Positions 50,715 to 63,134 are shown, counted from the stretch's first letter. The stretch is 64,000 bases of DNA from Acanthacorydalis orientalis (GCA_034766995.1 CM068319.1:23398959-23462958), one strand, 5' to 3'. Notes: generated from the sequence alone by a model not told the origin. Made by a program: numbers and translations.

Positions 50715-51485
50715 GTCTAAGTTTGGACTGAAAAATTCAGAATATTATTAAAATAATTGCAGATAATGGATCTGTGAGACAAGAATCTGAAGGAATATCC
50801 ACGTCTATTACTGTCGACAATATTCAGCTTGGTCGTAATATGGTTTTAACGAATAAAAACGTGACTATTAATGAGGTTGTGACCCATCTGCATATTAGTC
50901 GTAATTCTGTCTATGACATCATTCATGACAATCTTGGCTTTTGTAAGGTTTCTACACAGTGAGTTCTAAAACAGCGCATAGAAGAAATTTTGAAATTAGT
51001 ATCGCGACAATGACGATTTCTATCACTGTAAGCTTAATATAAAACCATAACATGTAGAATAGAACCATTCTACAACACATACTTTATATAAAAGAAATTC
51101 AAAACGCAGCAAACACCAGTAAAGGCGATGTTCGATTTATTTGGTGTGATACTGGTATATTATATGGAAAGACTTTAACAGTGAGCAGTATTCGTTACAT
51201 AGATATATTACAGGATAAACCGAGCTAACAATTTGCAGAAAACATCAAGAATTACAGCCAAAAGATGTAATATTTTACAAGAACAATCCAGCCCACATTG
51301 AACGGATTTCACTGTTCAAACTCACTGAAGACTAAAGTTAATTTTTTTTTTTGAAAACTGTTCATACTATCCAGATCTCATTTTCAACTAGGGAATTTTT
51401 CATCTACTTATAAATATTTTAAGATACTATCGATTCACCACTAATTTTCGAAAACTGAAAAAAGTAATGTATTCCTGTTTCCTTA
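50715..51485 (+). pseudogene. Mariner-like transposase remnant, different lineage
   Basis: Heavily decayed mariner/Tc1-superfamily transposase. The clearest part is an open stretch at 50774-50960 that reads EGISTSITVDN, then NKNVTINEVVTHLHISRN and SVYDIIHDNLGFCKV. This is the second helix-turn-helix block of mariner transposases of the type with a 'VTIDEVA..L.IS..SAYEIIH..LGF.KV' signature. Further on come KKFKTQQTPVKAM near 51090 and, in shifted frames, YPDL near 51380 and RFTTNFRKLKKVM near 51445, which match the end of the catalytic domain. Many stops and frameshifts intervene. I could not find terminal repeats. The motif wording differs clearly from the two Hsmar1-like copies, so this is a separate and older invasion. 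Confidence 0.75.
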
Positions 51486-53965
51486 ATCAGTAGATAATAT
51501 TTTTTCTGATGGATTATAGTAACTTATACGATGTGGGACTAGGGGTGTTAATAAGTTAAAAGATTATATAAAAATAATTACAAATTAAATTTTATACTGC
51601 TTGATCATTATTAAAAACATGTATTATAAAGATCCTCGATCCTCGATTTATAATATTAGTGTATACAAAAAAATATATAAAAATAATACAGAGTATACTA
51701 AGTAATAATGCGTTTGCAATATCACTAAAATAACCAATAATTCTGTTACTACAAACATTTTATCTATAAATCAATCAGTGTATTTCAATTTTCTCATGTA
51801 CTTACACATGATTAAAATAGTCGCTCATAAACAACAGATTTGTAATTTTACTGCATATAAAATATTTATAACGGTAAGGAAAGCTCTCTACATGCTAAAA
51901 TGTTTTGCCATAAAAATATACTGCTACTCGATTAGTGTAAAGCTCAATGATTATGATATGACTATTAATATGTTTAAAGCTTTCAAGCATTTATTAAAGT
52001 TTGTTAATCAATGGTCATATAAATTAATACATCGTTCATTTGATATCATAAAACGTTTTCAATGCTGGTAAATGTTAATTGCTCTTCGTGTTTATATATG
52101 TCTGTTTGTTTGTTTATAAAATACGACTGCGGTCTCGTTGACATTCCATTGTACATTATGATTTACTATGATATAAACGATCTAACACCTGTTCGACTGT
52201 AATGATCATGTTTGCAAATACGTGCAAAATTTTGACTAAACATAGGTACCACTATAATTAAATATTATACATATTAATAATGCAAAATTGAATATGAATG
52301 ATCACAGAAACTGTTCATTATAATAACATAGATGTTTAGTTAATGTTTTCATACTACGATTTAAATTATATTGTTAAATAAAATTTATTTTTCGATAACT
52401 GAAATAATAATATTGATAATAATCATAAAATTACATGTTCAAATTAATGATTGAATATAATTGACGCACTGTATTTTTTTATCAAAGAGTACTACAGATT
52501 TGTTCAAAAATGATTTATTAATCTTAATAATTTGACATAATTTTTATTATATTGTATAACTAACTAGCTTATATACTAAAAATTCAACTTAATTGTAACA
52601 AAGGAACTAATCACGCGTGCTATAATTAAATAGAATAGATATTAATCATTTAAATATAAAAAAAATGATTAATTCTAGAAATTATAAGCGGTATCACATT
52701 TACTATTCATTTGATCTCTACCACAGTTATGTTAATAATATAATATCCAAAAAATTAGAAGAAAAGATAAATGTCTGTGTATTTAAAAAAAAGAATTTTC
52801 TATTAATTGATATTTACATATAAAATATTATTACTTATTTTATAAACGGTTTGTGGCTCTTGCTACGTGACTCGTGCAAAATTGAAATGGAATTTGAATA
52901 CTGTTGTATCTACATACAAATGATATTAATAATTCAGATACAAACGTGGATGATAACAGAAACTATTAATTATAACAACGCAGCTGTTTAAACAAGGCTG
53001 TAAACTAAAATCGTACTTATCAGTAGTGAAAATAATAATCAATGAATTAATATACTTATAAAAACAAGTTGTGAATATTTCACATACATTGTTTTCTAAT
53101 AGACAAGTATAATAATAATAAAACATAATTTATATGGAGTATGTTGCAATTATTATTGTACAAAACGTGTACAATCGAGAGAAAACGTGAACATACTTGT
53201 AAAAAAATTACTTGTGAACATACTTGTGATTTACAGATATTACAAAATCCATTCAAAAATTATTGAAAAGGAAAGTACTTAATTGTTGAAACTGAAAGAA
53301 ATCAGAGGAAAATCTATCCAATAATGAAATATCAAAGAAGAGAAGATATTGAATAGAAAATGTATGTGTGTGTGTTCAAAGAGAATCTTACTTTTAATAT
53401 CGATATAATCATATTTCTAATAGCAATTTCACTGTCTGACGATTTTTCCAAAATTTATTAACAACACATGCGAGACAAACATATGAGGCATTTTTAACGC
53501 ATCTAATCTTGTTAAAAATGTTAAAATAATTAGATTCGCTTTCGAATTTAGTGCAAAGCAATAAATTTTAATGAAAACGAGGAAACTTATGAACCTGTGC
53601 ATTAAATTAACTTTATGATAATTATGACAGACTTCGAAAGAGAACGTTTATTTTTTTTTATATACACATCTCAAAATTTAATCCCGGTTTATTCAATCAT
53701 TGAGAACTGTGTTTACCAAAAGTAGGTCAAAATAAAGCGACCGCAATATAATATTTCTGTGTTTTATATCTGCAATCAAGTTAAGCATCGTCTCTCTTGC
53801 AATTTAAAATTTATTTTGGAACAAAAGACGTCATCAAAAAGAGAATGTTATCAAAGAAAATTGTAAATTTATTATTGAATTTTAAATTATTGCCGAATTT
53901 TCAAATGCTTTAACGGACTGTTTTTACAATTATCAAAGAGTTCATTAGTCATTAACTTAATTAAT

Positions 53966-53967
<2 letters not shown>

Positions 53968-54016
<49 letters not shown>

Positions 54017-54031
54017 TGTATATACATATTA

Positions 54032-54091
<60 letters not shown>

Positions 54092-54093
54092 AT
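53968..54093. repeat. (TA)n ... (TA)n(TG)n array
   Basis: Two TA blocks separated by TTAGTGTATATACATATTAG, the second passing into about eleven TG units. Confidence 0.97.
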
Positions 54094-54244
54094 AATACAT
54101 GGACGTACATTAGTAGTTTTAATTACGTATTTCATTACAACGTACAAGTATAAATAATTAATGAATAATTTCAACAGTTTCATGCTGCAATTACCATAAT
54201 AAGCTGATTTAAATAAACTATACTGAAAATAGTACACACACGGT

Positions 54245-54248
<4 letters not shown>

Positions 54249-54291
<43 letters not shown>
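54249..54291. repeat. (TA)n array
   Basis: Uninterrupted TA repeats, 43 bp. Confidence 0.96.
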
Positions 54292-54295
<4 letters not shown>

Positions 54296-54403
54296 CACTT
54301 TTATTACGTTATGTATTAAAATTCAATATTTCTACTTTTTATAAGAAATTAGATCTTTAATACACGTTTTTCTTCGATTACATATATAATCCTCTTGTAA
54401 GAT

Positions 54404-54410
54404 GTATATG

Positions 54411-54459
<49 letters not shown>
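54404..54459. repeat. (TA)n array
   Basis: GTATAT units then about 42 bp of TA. Confidence 0.96.
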
Positions 54460-54462
<3 letters not shown>

Positions 54463-54730
54463 AACATATACATATCAAGGTTTTTTAAAATATTTTCATG
54501 GAAAATAAAAAATATTTGTATTACATTTCTATTTATAACTTATTACAACACATTAATATTTTTAATTTTCATAAAGAAATTGACGTGGAAGAAAAACATT
54601 CTTTTCAGCAATGAAAATATTCTGAAGTATGAGCAAGTTAAAAATAGGACAATAAAAATAGGATTATTGTGTTCAGTAATGGGATTACAGCATTGATATT
54701 TATGACATTTATCATCTTTATCTGTGTGCG

Positions 54731-54785
54731 TATATATATATATATATATATATTTATACATATAAATATATATATATATACATTT

Positions 54786-54854
<69 letters not shown>

Positions 54855-54872
54855 TATATATATATATGTATA
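54731..54872. repeat. Interrupted (TA)n array
   Basis: About 140 bp of TA broken by ATTTATACATATAA-type units; source of spurious Tyr-Ile frames on both strands. Confidence 0.97.
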
Positions 54873-55279
54873 AGGGTAGACATTTTTTTATTTAATCATA
54901 AACTTAAATGTATAAGGAAATATTTTCAAACTCGATTCAGTCGTGGGTTTTTTTTTATCAATGAAAGCAGTCTTTTTATACACACGGAACCTTGTAAAAG
55001 TCTACGTTGAACATCAAACTGATATTTTATTTTTTTAGAGAAAACCCTCACGTTTCATGATTGTAATTCACTTTCATAGGATCCAAACTATGATTGTTTG
55101 GTTTTAACGGTGTACAAAAGTACTGACTAAAGTATACAAATATTTCATATCTTAACGAGTAGTCATTTTCATTATTTATATATTAAATATTATATAATTT
55201 TTTGTGTTTCAATTATATTTTTTTTACTTTGCAGTTATTTTTATTATTTATAATTAATTTGATATATATTAATTATACA

Positions 55280-55283
55280 TATT

Positions 55284-55319
<36 letters not shown>

Positions 55320-55325
55320 TATGTG

Positions 55326-55363
<38 letters not shown>
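55280..55363. repeat. (TA)n(TG)n array
   Basis: TA with two GTATA interruptions, ending in about twelve TG units. Confidence 0.97.
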
Positions 55364-55364
<1 letters not shown>

Positions 55365-57194
55365 GCTACTTCAATTTAGTAATATATGAATTTTCGTTCC
55401 AGTCGAATTTTTGTGGAACTTTTCTCTTACATCATAAATATGTCTTATTACTATTTGACAACAGACTGTTCTCATATAAGTATTTATACTTTAAATATGT
55501 CTGTAGTAGAAATAAGAAAAAAAAATAAAAAACTACTTAATTGTCGTGAACGCGAAGAAGATTTATTTATTTAGTGTATATCAAATTTTCAATTATTATA
55601 CTATTATATCTACACTACAGTGACTTCTTTCTTCTTTCTATACGAAAGAGAATATTGTTCCTTTGAAGTTAAGATTGTAATGTTTGGTTCCATAGTGAAG
55701 AATTCTATTTTTAAGTCTTATTCTATGTTTAGTCCTTTCATTTAAAAATATTTATTCTCATAAATATTTTCTCTCTTCTTTATTTATCTGTTTTTTTTTT
55801 ACTTTTATTTTAGATCAAAAAGATAAATCTGTGTCCTTGCGTCAAATGTATTGCACAAAATTGAATTAAATGTCTCAACGCTTCATTTGTGAGATGCTGA
55901 AGTCTAAGATGTAATCAAAAATCTGTAGGATTAGTTGGAACAGTTTCAATGATCAGTTATATGACAGATCACTCAGAATATTCCCTTTATTGAAGTTAAA
56001 TTCTTGTTGTTATTAACATCGATAATAAATAGGTCTTTAATTCAGCCGTTAACAGTTGTTATATTAGTTGTTACATTTGCATTTCAATAATGTTAATAAA
56101 AATTGAAAATTAACATTTTAATATTTCATTTTAAATACACTTTCGGCAATTTTCTTATACTTTCAACTAAATAATATTTGACTGCTAATAAAAATGATTA
56201 TAATTTATTTTTAATTTATATCTAAATAAGTATGTGCAATTTCTGTTTTTCCTATTTGATCTTATAACATCATAATTTATTATTTTGAAAAGAATTCATA
56301 TAAATTAAATGAATTTATTTTTATAGTTAAAATTTTATACAGGCAAGCTAACTTAATGTCAGTTCTTTAAATAGTATATAGTAATTATAGATTAAAACTT
56401 TTCCAAATATTTGGCTCTATTTATAATTACACTTTGCTGTATACTTTTTTTTACAAATATGCGTTCTGTATTTTATATTATTTTGAAAACTTTCGTGTTT
56501 GAGTTGTTATGTACTAATGTAGATATCAACTTTATCAATTATACTGTTTATTAACAAACATTACTGTATTACAATTAGTAAAATGTTTTTAAACTCTTTA
56601 AACGCACTCATGGTTAATAAATGACATCAAATTAACTGAATATTATTGCGGAAATACAGTGTTTAAACATTTTAATTAGATAAAAATAACATTTGTACGG
56701 TTTATATATTTTTCAGTAAATTTATACCTATTTTAATGTATTTCGATTCTTACATCATAAACTTATTTAAAATATAAGAAAGAATTGAATTTTACTTTTC
56801 GTATGTTTTTAGAAAGTATGTATAGCAAGTATAAAAACTAATACAAATTAAGCTTTAATATAAATCAATAATTTTTAAATATATTCATTATGTGTGAACA
56901 TTGATTAGATACTGATTACACTTTTTTAATAGAAGATACACGTTAAAACTCAATGAATTTTCATACAACCGTTTGTACAGAAATTTGCACCCACTATTAG
57001 GATCTTTGACTTGAATTCGGGCTGAGTGTTTTGCATTCAAAGAATAACAGGGGAATTGAGGAACGCTACTTGAAAACAAGTTTCAGTCTCAAAAGAGCTT
57101 GAATAGAAAGTAGAATTCGGTACAAAAAAAACGAACAAATCTCATGAGATAGTAAAACGGACATTAATGGTATATCTTTATACATATGAATATT

Positions 57195-57202
57195 ATACAT
57201 AC

Positions 57203-57236
<34 letters not shown>

Positions 57237-57258
57237 ATATATATATGCATGTATGTAT
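57195..57258. repeat. (CATA)n(TA)n array
   Basis: CATA units, TA, then GCATGTATGTAT. Confidence 0.96.
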
Positions 57259-58106
57259 TTACTTTGTAAATTCATGCATTCTGTACCTTCAATGAATACA
57301 GATAAAAACACTAGCAAAAAGTAGTAAAAAAATATATCTCCATTCACATAAAATTGTAATTTCCATATATTACATTCAGTATAAGTAAATAAAATCATTT
57401 TTTTCTTAAACATATGTAATTTAAAAACATAAGATTTGTTTAATTGATTTCAATTACAGAGTTAATGTTTCATAATGGACTTATAAGAACCGTAAAACGT
57501 TCTGTTTTCATATTCATGTATAATATTAAAAACTGTAGTGATATACTGATCTTAAATCAAAGAAAAATCATTATATTATAAAAGAGAAAAAAACTGACTG
57601 TTTTAGTATTATTTTAAAATAAATAATATTATATTTGCACAATATGAAATGTATTTTTTTGTAAGCTGATAATTTAATACACAAATATATTCTATTTTTT
57701 TATTATTTCGTATAATTCAAATTAAAAAAATTTCAGTTAGAAATATATAACCATTTTTATATAAAACTGTACAAAAATCAAATGACTTGAAAAATATGTA
57801 TGCAAAAATATGTGAAAATTTGAAAGTGGGTCAGATATTTGAAGAACATTAAAGTAAATCCAAAAGATATTGAGATTTCGATTACCAAGTTTTAAATGCT
57901 GAAAAAAAGTCTCAACATTTTTCAATAACAATATGTTTGTAAAACTTTTTTACGTAGTATTCATATTTATAGTGGCAACTAGTTTTTCAAGAAGTATATA
58001 AGGATATTATTCGTATTTTTCTTATAGAGTGTAATTCAGTTTATTCGATGGAAATATTCGTACTAACTTTTTTATAACCAATTGCCTGCATACAAATCAT
58101 ACACAC

Positions 58107-58108
<2 letters not shown>

Positions 58109-58169
<61 letters not shown>
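58109..58169. repeat. (TA)n(TG)n array
   Basis: About 41 bp of TA then about ten TG units. Confidence 0.97.
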
Positions 58170-58293
58170 TTATTGGTGATACATTTTTTGTAAATTTAAA
58201 TAATATAATTAATTAATTAAGAAATGTTTATCACAAATTCATATTTTCAATATTTAAACTTATATAAATAGTATACTTTAAAAATACATTACT

Positions 58294-58295
58294 AA

Positions 58296-58341
<46 letters not shown>
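58294..58341. repeat. (TA)n array
   Basis: TA with one CA interruption. Confidence 0.96.
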
Positions 58342-58345
<4 letters not shown>

Positions 58346-59159
58346 AAATCAAAAATAAATTTAAAAAATATTTATTTTTATTTTGAAAATATTTGGACAT
58401 ATTTAGTTTTTTATTCTTTATAAATTATCTACATTCAAATACTGAATATATAAACACTTTGATTGGGAAAATTCACTAAAATGGTACACCTAATAATTTT
58501 TTTTTTATCAAAAAGTTATAAATTAATTTTGATACGCTAATAAGCCACAATTTAAAATTATAACTGCAATACACTATATTTTTATTTATGTCTTTTTACA
58601 TGTATTAATTTCAAATATATTTCACTATTAAGTTCACTGAACCAATCGACATATTTTCAGAAATTTGCTATAAAATATTATAACTAAACGTATACTGTTG
58701 ATAAAATATTCTTAATCGAATTGTTAGTCAGCAGTTAAAAATGTAAAAACAACAATTTTTTTTAACTCGAGAGTAAAAATTTAATTTTATATTTATATTA
58801 TACAAACCCTATGTGCCTGAGATAAAAACGCTGATCTGCTCCATGTCATTCAGATATGTCTGACATTATCTTTAATGTACTTCACTAAAATACTATATCT
58901 TTGTAGCAACAAAATGTGTTTTAATATACTATAACGATTATAATGTTAGAAATTTTCACTTTTATTCGAATAAAACATTAAAATTACGAAAACTAGTAGT
59001 GTTTTTAATTTAAAATAATTATTAATTTGAATTAAATTTAAAATTTATTCTTTTTTATAATAGAATTTATTTTTTAATTCAAACGTTAATAACAGTTTTA
59101 TTGAATTTAAATATATTTTTTTCATGGACAAGTTGAATTTTAACATATTTATGAAAACA

Positions 59160-59163
59160 TGTG

Positions 59164-59222
<59 letters not shown>
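59160..59222. repeat. (TG)n(TA)n array
   Basis: Five TG units, ACA, then about 46 bp of TA. The block order is opposite to the other TG/TA arrays. Confidence 0.96.
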
Positions 59223-59566
59223 CCACTTATGTTTATATATACAAAAAATTGGTATTGATTTTCCAGATATTATAAGGGATGTATTGTTTTATAAGAATAT
59301 TTTCTATACATTTAATCTTTGTGTGTAAGAAAATCTTATTTATTATTATATTTGATTTCAGAATTAGGTGATGATTATAAAAAACATAAATTGAAATTAG
59401 CAAGTATTTTTACATAAAAGCAGGATGTGAAAAATATATGTACATTGATTTATTAAAAATTCTAATAATTTGAATGAAAAACTGAGAAAGTCACACACAC
59501 TCGATGAAAAAGTTAAGTACTGCTCTGAAATTTAATGCAGATGTAGTTTTCCGGAATCAACAAGAA

Positions 59567-59709
59567 AAGTAGGTCATTCGACTTTCCCCCTCGTCATCAT
59601 TTTTGATACCAACACAATTTTGATACCAACATAAATCTGTATTTAAGCCGAACATAATACAAATGCAGCGGAAACTTTTCACTTTCGACTTTTATTATAT
59701 GACCTACTT
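59567..59709. repeat. Long-range inverted repeat AAGTAGGTCAT with internal duplication
   Basis: AAGTAGGTCAT at 59567 and its exact reverse complement at 59699 enclose 121 bp. Inside is a tandem pair of TTTTGATACCAACA separated by three bases (59600-59632). It may be a decayed TIR element. Confidence 0.5.
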
Positions 59710-60402
59710 CGAGAGTTATAAACGCAAAGAAATTAAATACAACAAATGAGGCGATACAAAAAATCGTGCCGCAAATATGAACACCTTAATTTCAAAGTTT
59801 TGTCGGTTGTATTACCTCATAAATAAATTCGTAACTAAGCCACGTTTACTAAATTCAGGTGTGAAACGCTGATATACACAAAATATCGTTTGCACATTCA
59901 CGTAAAAGTTGATCTTGTTATACAAACTTCTGAAATGTGATCGGTCTCCAATATGATGAATTGATAACTGAAAAAAAACTATTACTAGACTTTATACTTA
60001 TTCTTGTTAAAAACTTGTAACATATTTTATATGAAATTTATTGTGTAATCGTACGAAATTTTATGTGAGAATAAAAAACTTCCAGTAAAAAATATATATT
60101 CTTTAATGTATCTTCGCCATCACTTAATTATCAGTCAGTAGGTCAAAACTTGTTGCTTGTTAAATTACCGCGAACATTTTTTACTCGTTTGCTTTCTATA
60201 TAAAAAAAATCATTTTTTGAACACCACACATTTTTTTTAAAAAAATGAACAACTGTAAAATAGATGTATACAGAAAAAAAATTATACAATTTAATTAGTG
60301 AAAAAAATTAATTAGCTTCTCAATTTAACTATTAAAAATTATCGTATTTTAATAATGTTATTATTAAAGGTTCAATATATTTATTTCAAAAATACAAAAA
60401 AA

Positions 60403-61670
60403 ATAGATCGGTGCAAAAACAAGTTGTTTTTACGTATCGAGTATAAAGACATATTTATTAATTAAAATACAGATCACTGTCCTGCACACATTTCATTTAA
60501 CGGGAAACAAGTTTGTTTATTCCCACAAGATATAATTCTGGAGTTCTGGAATTAACGAATCATTAAAAGCGCTTTGAGTTGATGCTTGATCTTTGAAAAC
60601 GTTCTCTCATAGGAAATTACTTAAATGTTTAAAAAAATGATAATCTGTCGGAGACAGGTCCGGAGAATAAGGTGGGTGAGATGAGGTTTCATAAAACAGT
60701 TCATTTCAATTTTTTAAAGTTATTCATGAGACGTGTGGTCAGGCTTTGTCATCAAGAAGAATTGGTCCTCTTCGATTGACTAATGCTGGCCATAAACGAT
60801 GCAACTTCTCATCCATTTTTCCAGTTTCCTGACAATATTTTTCTGGTATTATTGTTTCATCAGGATGTAAGTTATAGCAAATGATACCACTTGCCGACCA
60901 CCAAACAGTGACCACAATCTTTTTTTCATGAAGTTTCGATTTAGGAAACTGTTTTGGTGCTTCTCTCGATCTAGCTACTGTGATGAACGTTTCTGATTGT
61001 TGTACATAATTCACTTTTCATCACATGTGAGAATACGATCAAAAAAGGGAAATTTCTGTTACGCAAAAGAAGCGCAGAACAGACTTCGTATCGCTGAATT
61101 GCTTGATGTTCGTTTAGTTCATACGGTATCCATTTATCCAGCTTTTTTGTTTTTCCAATTAAGCTCAAATGACAAACAAGTATTGGATGATCACCATTGA
61201 GTTGTTCTATCACCTCTCGAGTTGTTTTACGTGGGACCGCTTCAATAATGGTTCCTAAATCATTATTGTCTGTAGCTCAAGAACGTCCACAAACCCCTCC
61301 TCATCATTAAGGGTTTCGTTTTCATTATGAATTTTTTTAAACCAGTGTTGAGTCAATCAGTAAACGTGCAGTTCACTAATTGACTCTTTTCCAAAAACAA
61401 ATTTGATATTTCAAGTAGTTTACGTTGCTTTACGTCTCAATTTAAACTCATGCAACAAAATCGCGCGTATTTGCTTTTTTCTATTACTAATTTAAGAGGT
61501 TATATCCAACAATACCAAAGAATAAAAACAATAAACATAAGCTAAAATCAGTAGTGATAATTTCATAGTTTACAAAGATACATCACATGACTATAACAAA
61601 AGATAACAGTGACTAGAAAGATCGGCGTCGAACTTAAAATGATAACCGCATTATTTTTCCACGAACCTGA
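60403..61670 (-). mobile_element. mariner element, Hsmar1/cecropia-like, inactive (copy 2, inverted)
   Basis: Second mariner of the same family on the minus strand, about 1.27 kb. Its 5' end lies at the high-coordinate side. Read on the minus strand it starts TCAGGTTCGTGGAAAAATAA and continues into GCGGTTATCATTTTAAG, next to a TA. The low-coordinate end reads ATAGATCGGTGCAAAAACAA, a degraded inverted partner; its flanking TA appears mutated to AA. The two copies can be aligned throughout the transposase but carry different lesions, so they are independent insertions that decayed separately. Confidence 0.92.
60458..61480 (-). pseudogene. mariner transposase pseudogene (copy 2)
   Basis: Decayed mariner transposase, better preserved than copy 1. 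Two long open stretches remain: about 61213-60971, containing KLDKWIPYELNEHQ (the WVPHEL-type linker motif), and about 61014-60739, containing the core block VVTVWWSASGIICYNLHPDE. They are in different frames, so a frameshift separates them near the first catalytic site; CDEK is readable there, but the expected Trp codon after it is a stop. The second Asp lies in LLDDKA near 60743, followed at once by a stop. The third lies in YSPDLSPTDYHFF near 60650, with the expected 34-residue spacing. A C-terminal block resembling NKLVSR ends at a stop at 60458. It is non-functional, with fewer lesions than the other copy. Confidence 0.93.
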
Positions 61671-61961
61671 TACAATATAAAACAATTACCGTCACATATT
61701 ATTATGTTTCTTATAAAGAAAAGATTTAGAGTTTAGCTTTGTTCTAATAAAAGAAATGAGATATACTTTTCTATAGATTTCTATCGTTTAAAGTTTTATC
61801 TATTTTCGTTTTATAGTATATCGTTCACAAAAAAAAATCAAACAGCAAAACATTTTTATAACCAGTACATAGAACAAATGTAGCATGTAATGTTGTTATT
61901 GGACGAAATACTATAACAATTACATTTCGAAAATATCAAATATTTATCCAGAGCTTCAAGA

Positions 61962-62120
61962 TATAAAACAGATCAAAGCAGGTATTTTCAGTGTGTCACG
62001 CGACGGCGGTAACCCAAATCGAATTATTCGGGATTCGACGTTCAGTTCGTTTGAGTCACGAACACGTTCCCGTTCTTCCGGTCATTCGAACGAATGAATG
62101 ATGAACAAACACGTAGGTAC
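61962..62120 (+). promoter_or_regulatory. Candidate core promoter and first exon (TATA, Inr, CpG-dense)
   Basis: TATAAAA at 61962-61968 lies 28 bp upstream of the A of TTTCAGTGT (61990), which matches the insect initiator TCAGT. That is the canonical TATA-to-Inr spacing. The next 105 bp contain about 15 CpG dinucleotides, remarkable in this AT-rich window. Tandem ATG codons follow at 62098-62103, and ACGTAG|GTACGA at 62116/62117 would serve as a splice donor. No downstream element (DPE) was seen. If real, a short first coding exon beginning MMNKHV would read rightwards; the rest of such a gene is not visible here. Confidence 0.3.
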
Positions 62121-62122
62121 GA

Positions 62123-62153
62123 ATTCCATCATTTCGTCCATCTGTGATGGAAT
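62123..62153. repeat. Inverted repeat ATTCCATCA/TGATGGAAT
   Basis: A perfect 9-bp inverted repeat with a 13-nt spacer, in the CpG-rich stretch just beyond the candidate first exon. It could form a small hairpin or be a dimeric protein-binding site. Confidence 0.7.
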
Positions 62154-62568
62154 CTCACTATCGCATTCCACATCTCGACAGTTTTTCCAATTTCATTACG
62201 ATTCGAAATTGAACAAAAATTCTCAGACACAATTATTAGAAGAGAATAAATATGACGCTTGCATACATGCACATTCCTATATATATATATATAAAGAGAG
62301 AGAGAAGTTGAAACTACTGTATATTCAAAAATTAAACAAACAGAATTTTCAAACTGAAATAATATAATTTATAGTCGGGTATCTTCATCCTTTTTCAATA
62401 TTTCATTTTATTAAAGTACTCATTCAAATATTATACGTTTGAAATTCATTTTAAAAAATACATGGAGACAAATCAATTTAAAAATTAAATTATTTCTGTT
62501 GTTCAAATAGAATCTTACAATACAATTTGCTCAATTTTTTCTTTAAATAAGGAAACTGGCGAAATGTA

Positions 62569-62570
<2 letters not shown>

Positions 62571-62606
<36 letters not shown>
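62571..62606. repeat. (TA)n array at left end of Tigger-like element
   Basis: TA repeats running right up to the terminal repeat of the element. Confidence 0.95.
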
Positions 62607-62613
<7 letters not shown>

Positions 62614-63052
62614 CTCGATTTACGCGGTACTTTTTATACCTAGTAAATAATCACTCCGTGTACGCGGACTTCTCATATGTAGAATCAATTTACGGGATCT
62701 CATTTTACTCGGTCAGAAAATACATTTTTCTATAATCTTTAATCAACTTACTATATATCGATGAGACACAAATTCTGGCTTAACTGTATTAAATAAATCA
62801 TTTTGATCTTTTTTGGATTGTAGTAAGCATGTTACTGTGTTTTACTTTGTGAACAAAATAGTCTTATGGCGAAAATTCGAAGTGAAACATCACTAGCACT
62901 CAAAGATAACACCTAGTAAGCAAGTAAACACAGGTAACCAATATAAGATATTTGCTTTGGTATTTTTTTTGTACAGGTGGGCTCTATTTATGCGTTTTTC
63001 TTAAATAAAAAAACTGTGGAACAAATAATCCGCGCAAATCGAGGGTCGGGTG
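62607..63052. mobile_element. Tigger/pogo-like non-autonomous element
   Basis: About 445 bp bounded by inverted repeats. The left repeat is CCGTCCCTCGATTTACGCGG at 62608. The reverse complement of the right repeat, ending at 63050, is CCCGACCCTCGATTTGCGCGG less its first base. Repeats of the form 'CCCTCGATTTACGCGG' next to TA are characteristic of Tigger/pogo-type transposons. The interior (62628-63029) has no recognisable transposase, so it is an internal-deletion derivative or MITE. TA arrays lie immediately outside both ends. Confidence 0.75.
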
Positions 63053-63056
63053 TATT

Positions 63057-63081
63057 TATACATATACATACATATATACAA

Positions 63082-63131
<50 letters not shown>
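63057..63131. repeat. (CATA)n(TA)n(GTAT)n array at right end of Tigger-like element
   Basis: CATA units, about 36 bp of TA, then GTAT units, starting a few bases outside the terminal repeat. Confidence 0.95.

Positions 63132-63134
<3 letters not shown>

Larger units (their letters stand above)
51486..60402. other. Non-coding AT-rich stretch, densest in long microsatellites
   Basis: No gene seen. 53.9-55.4 kb is unusually crowded with TA arrays. A small balanced-composition patch at 56980-57080 has an unrecognised minus-strand frame (VPQFPCYSLNAKHSARIQVK). 59540-59960 is GC-richer. Confidence 0.55.
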
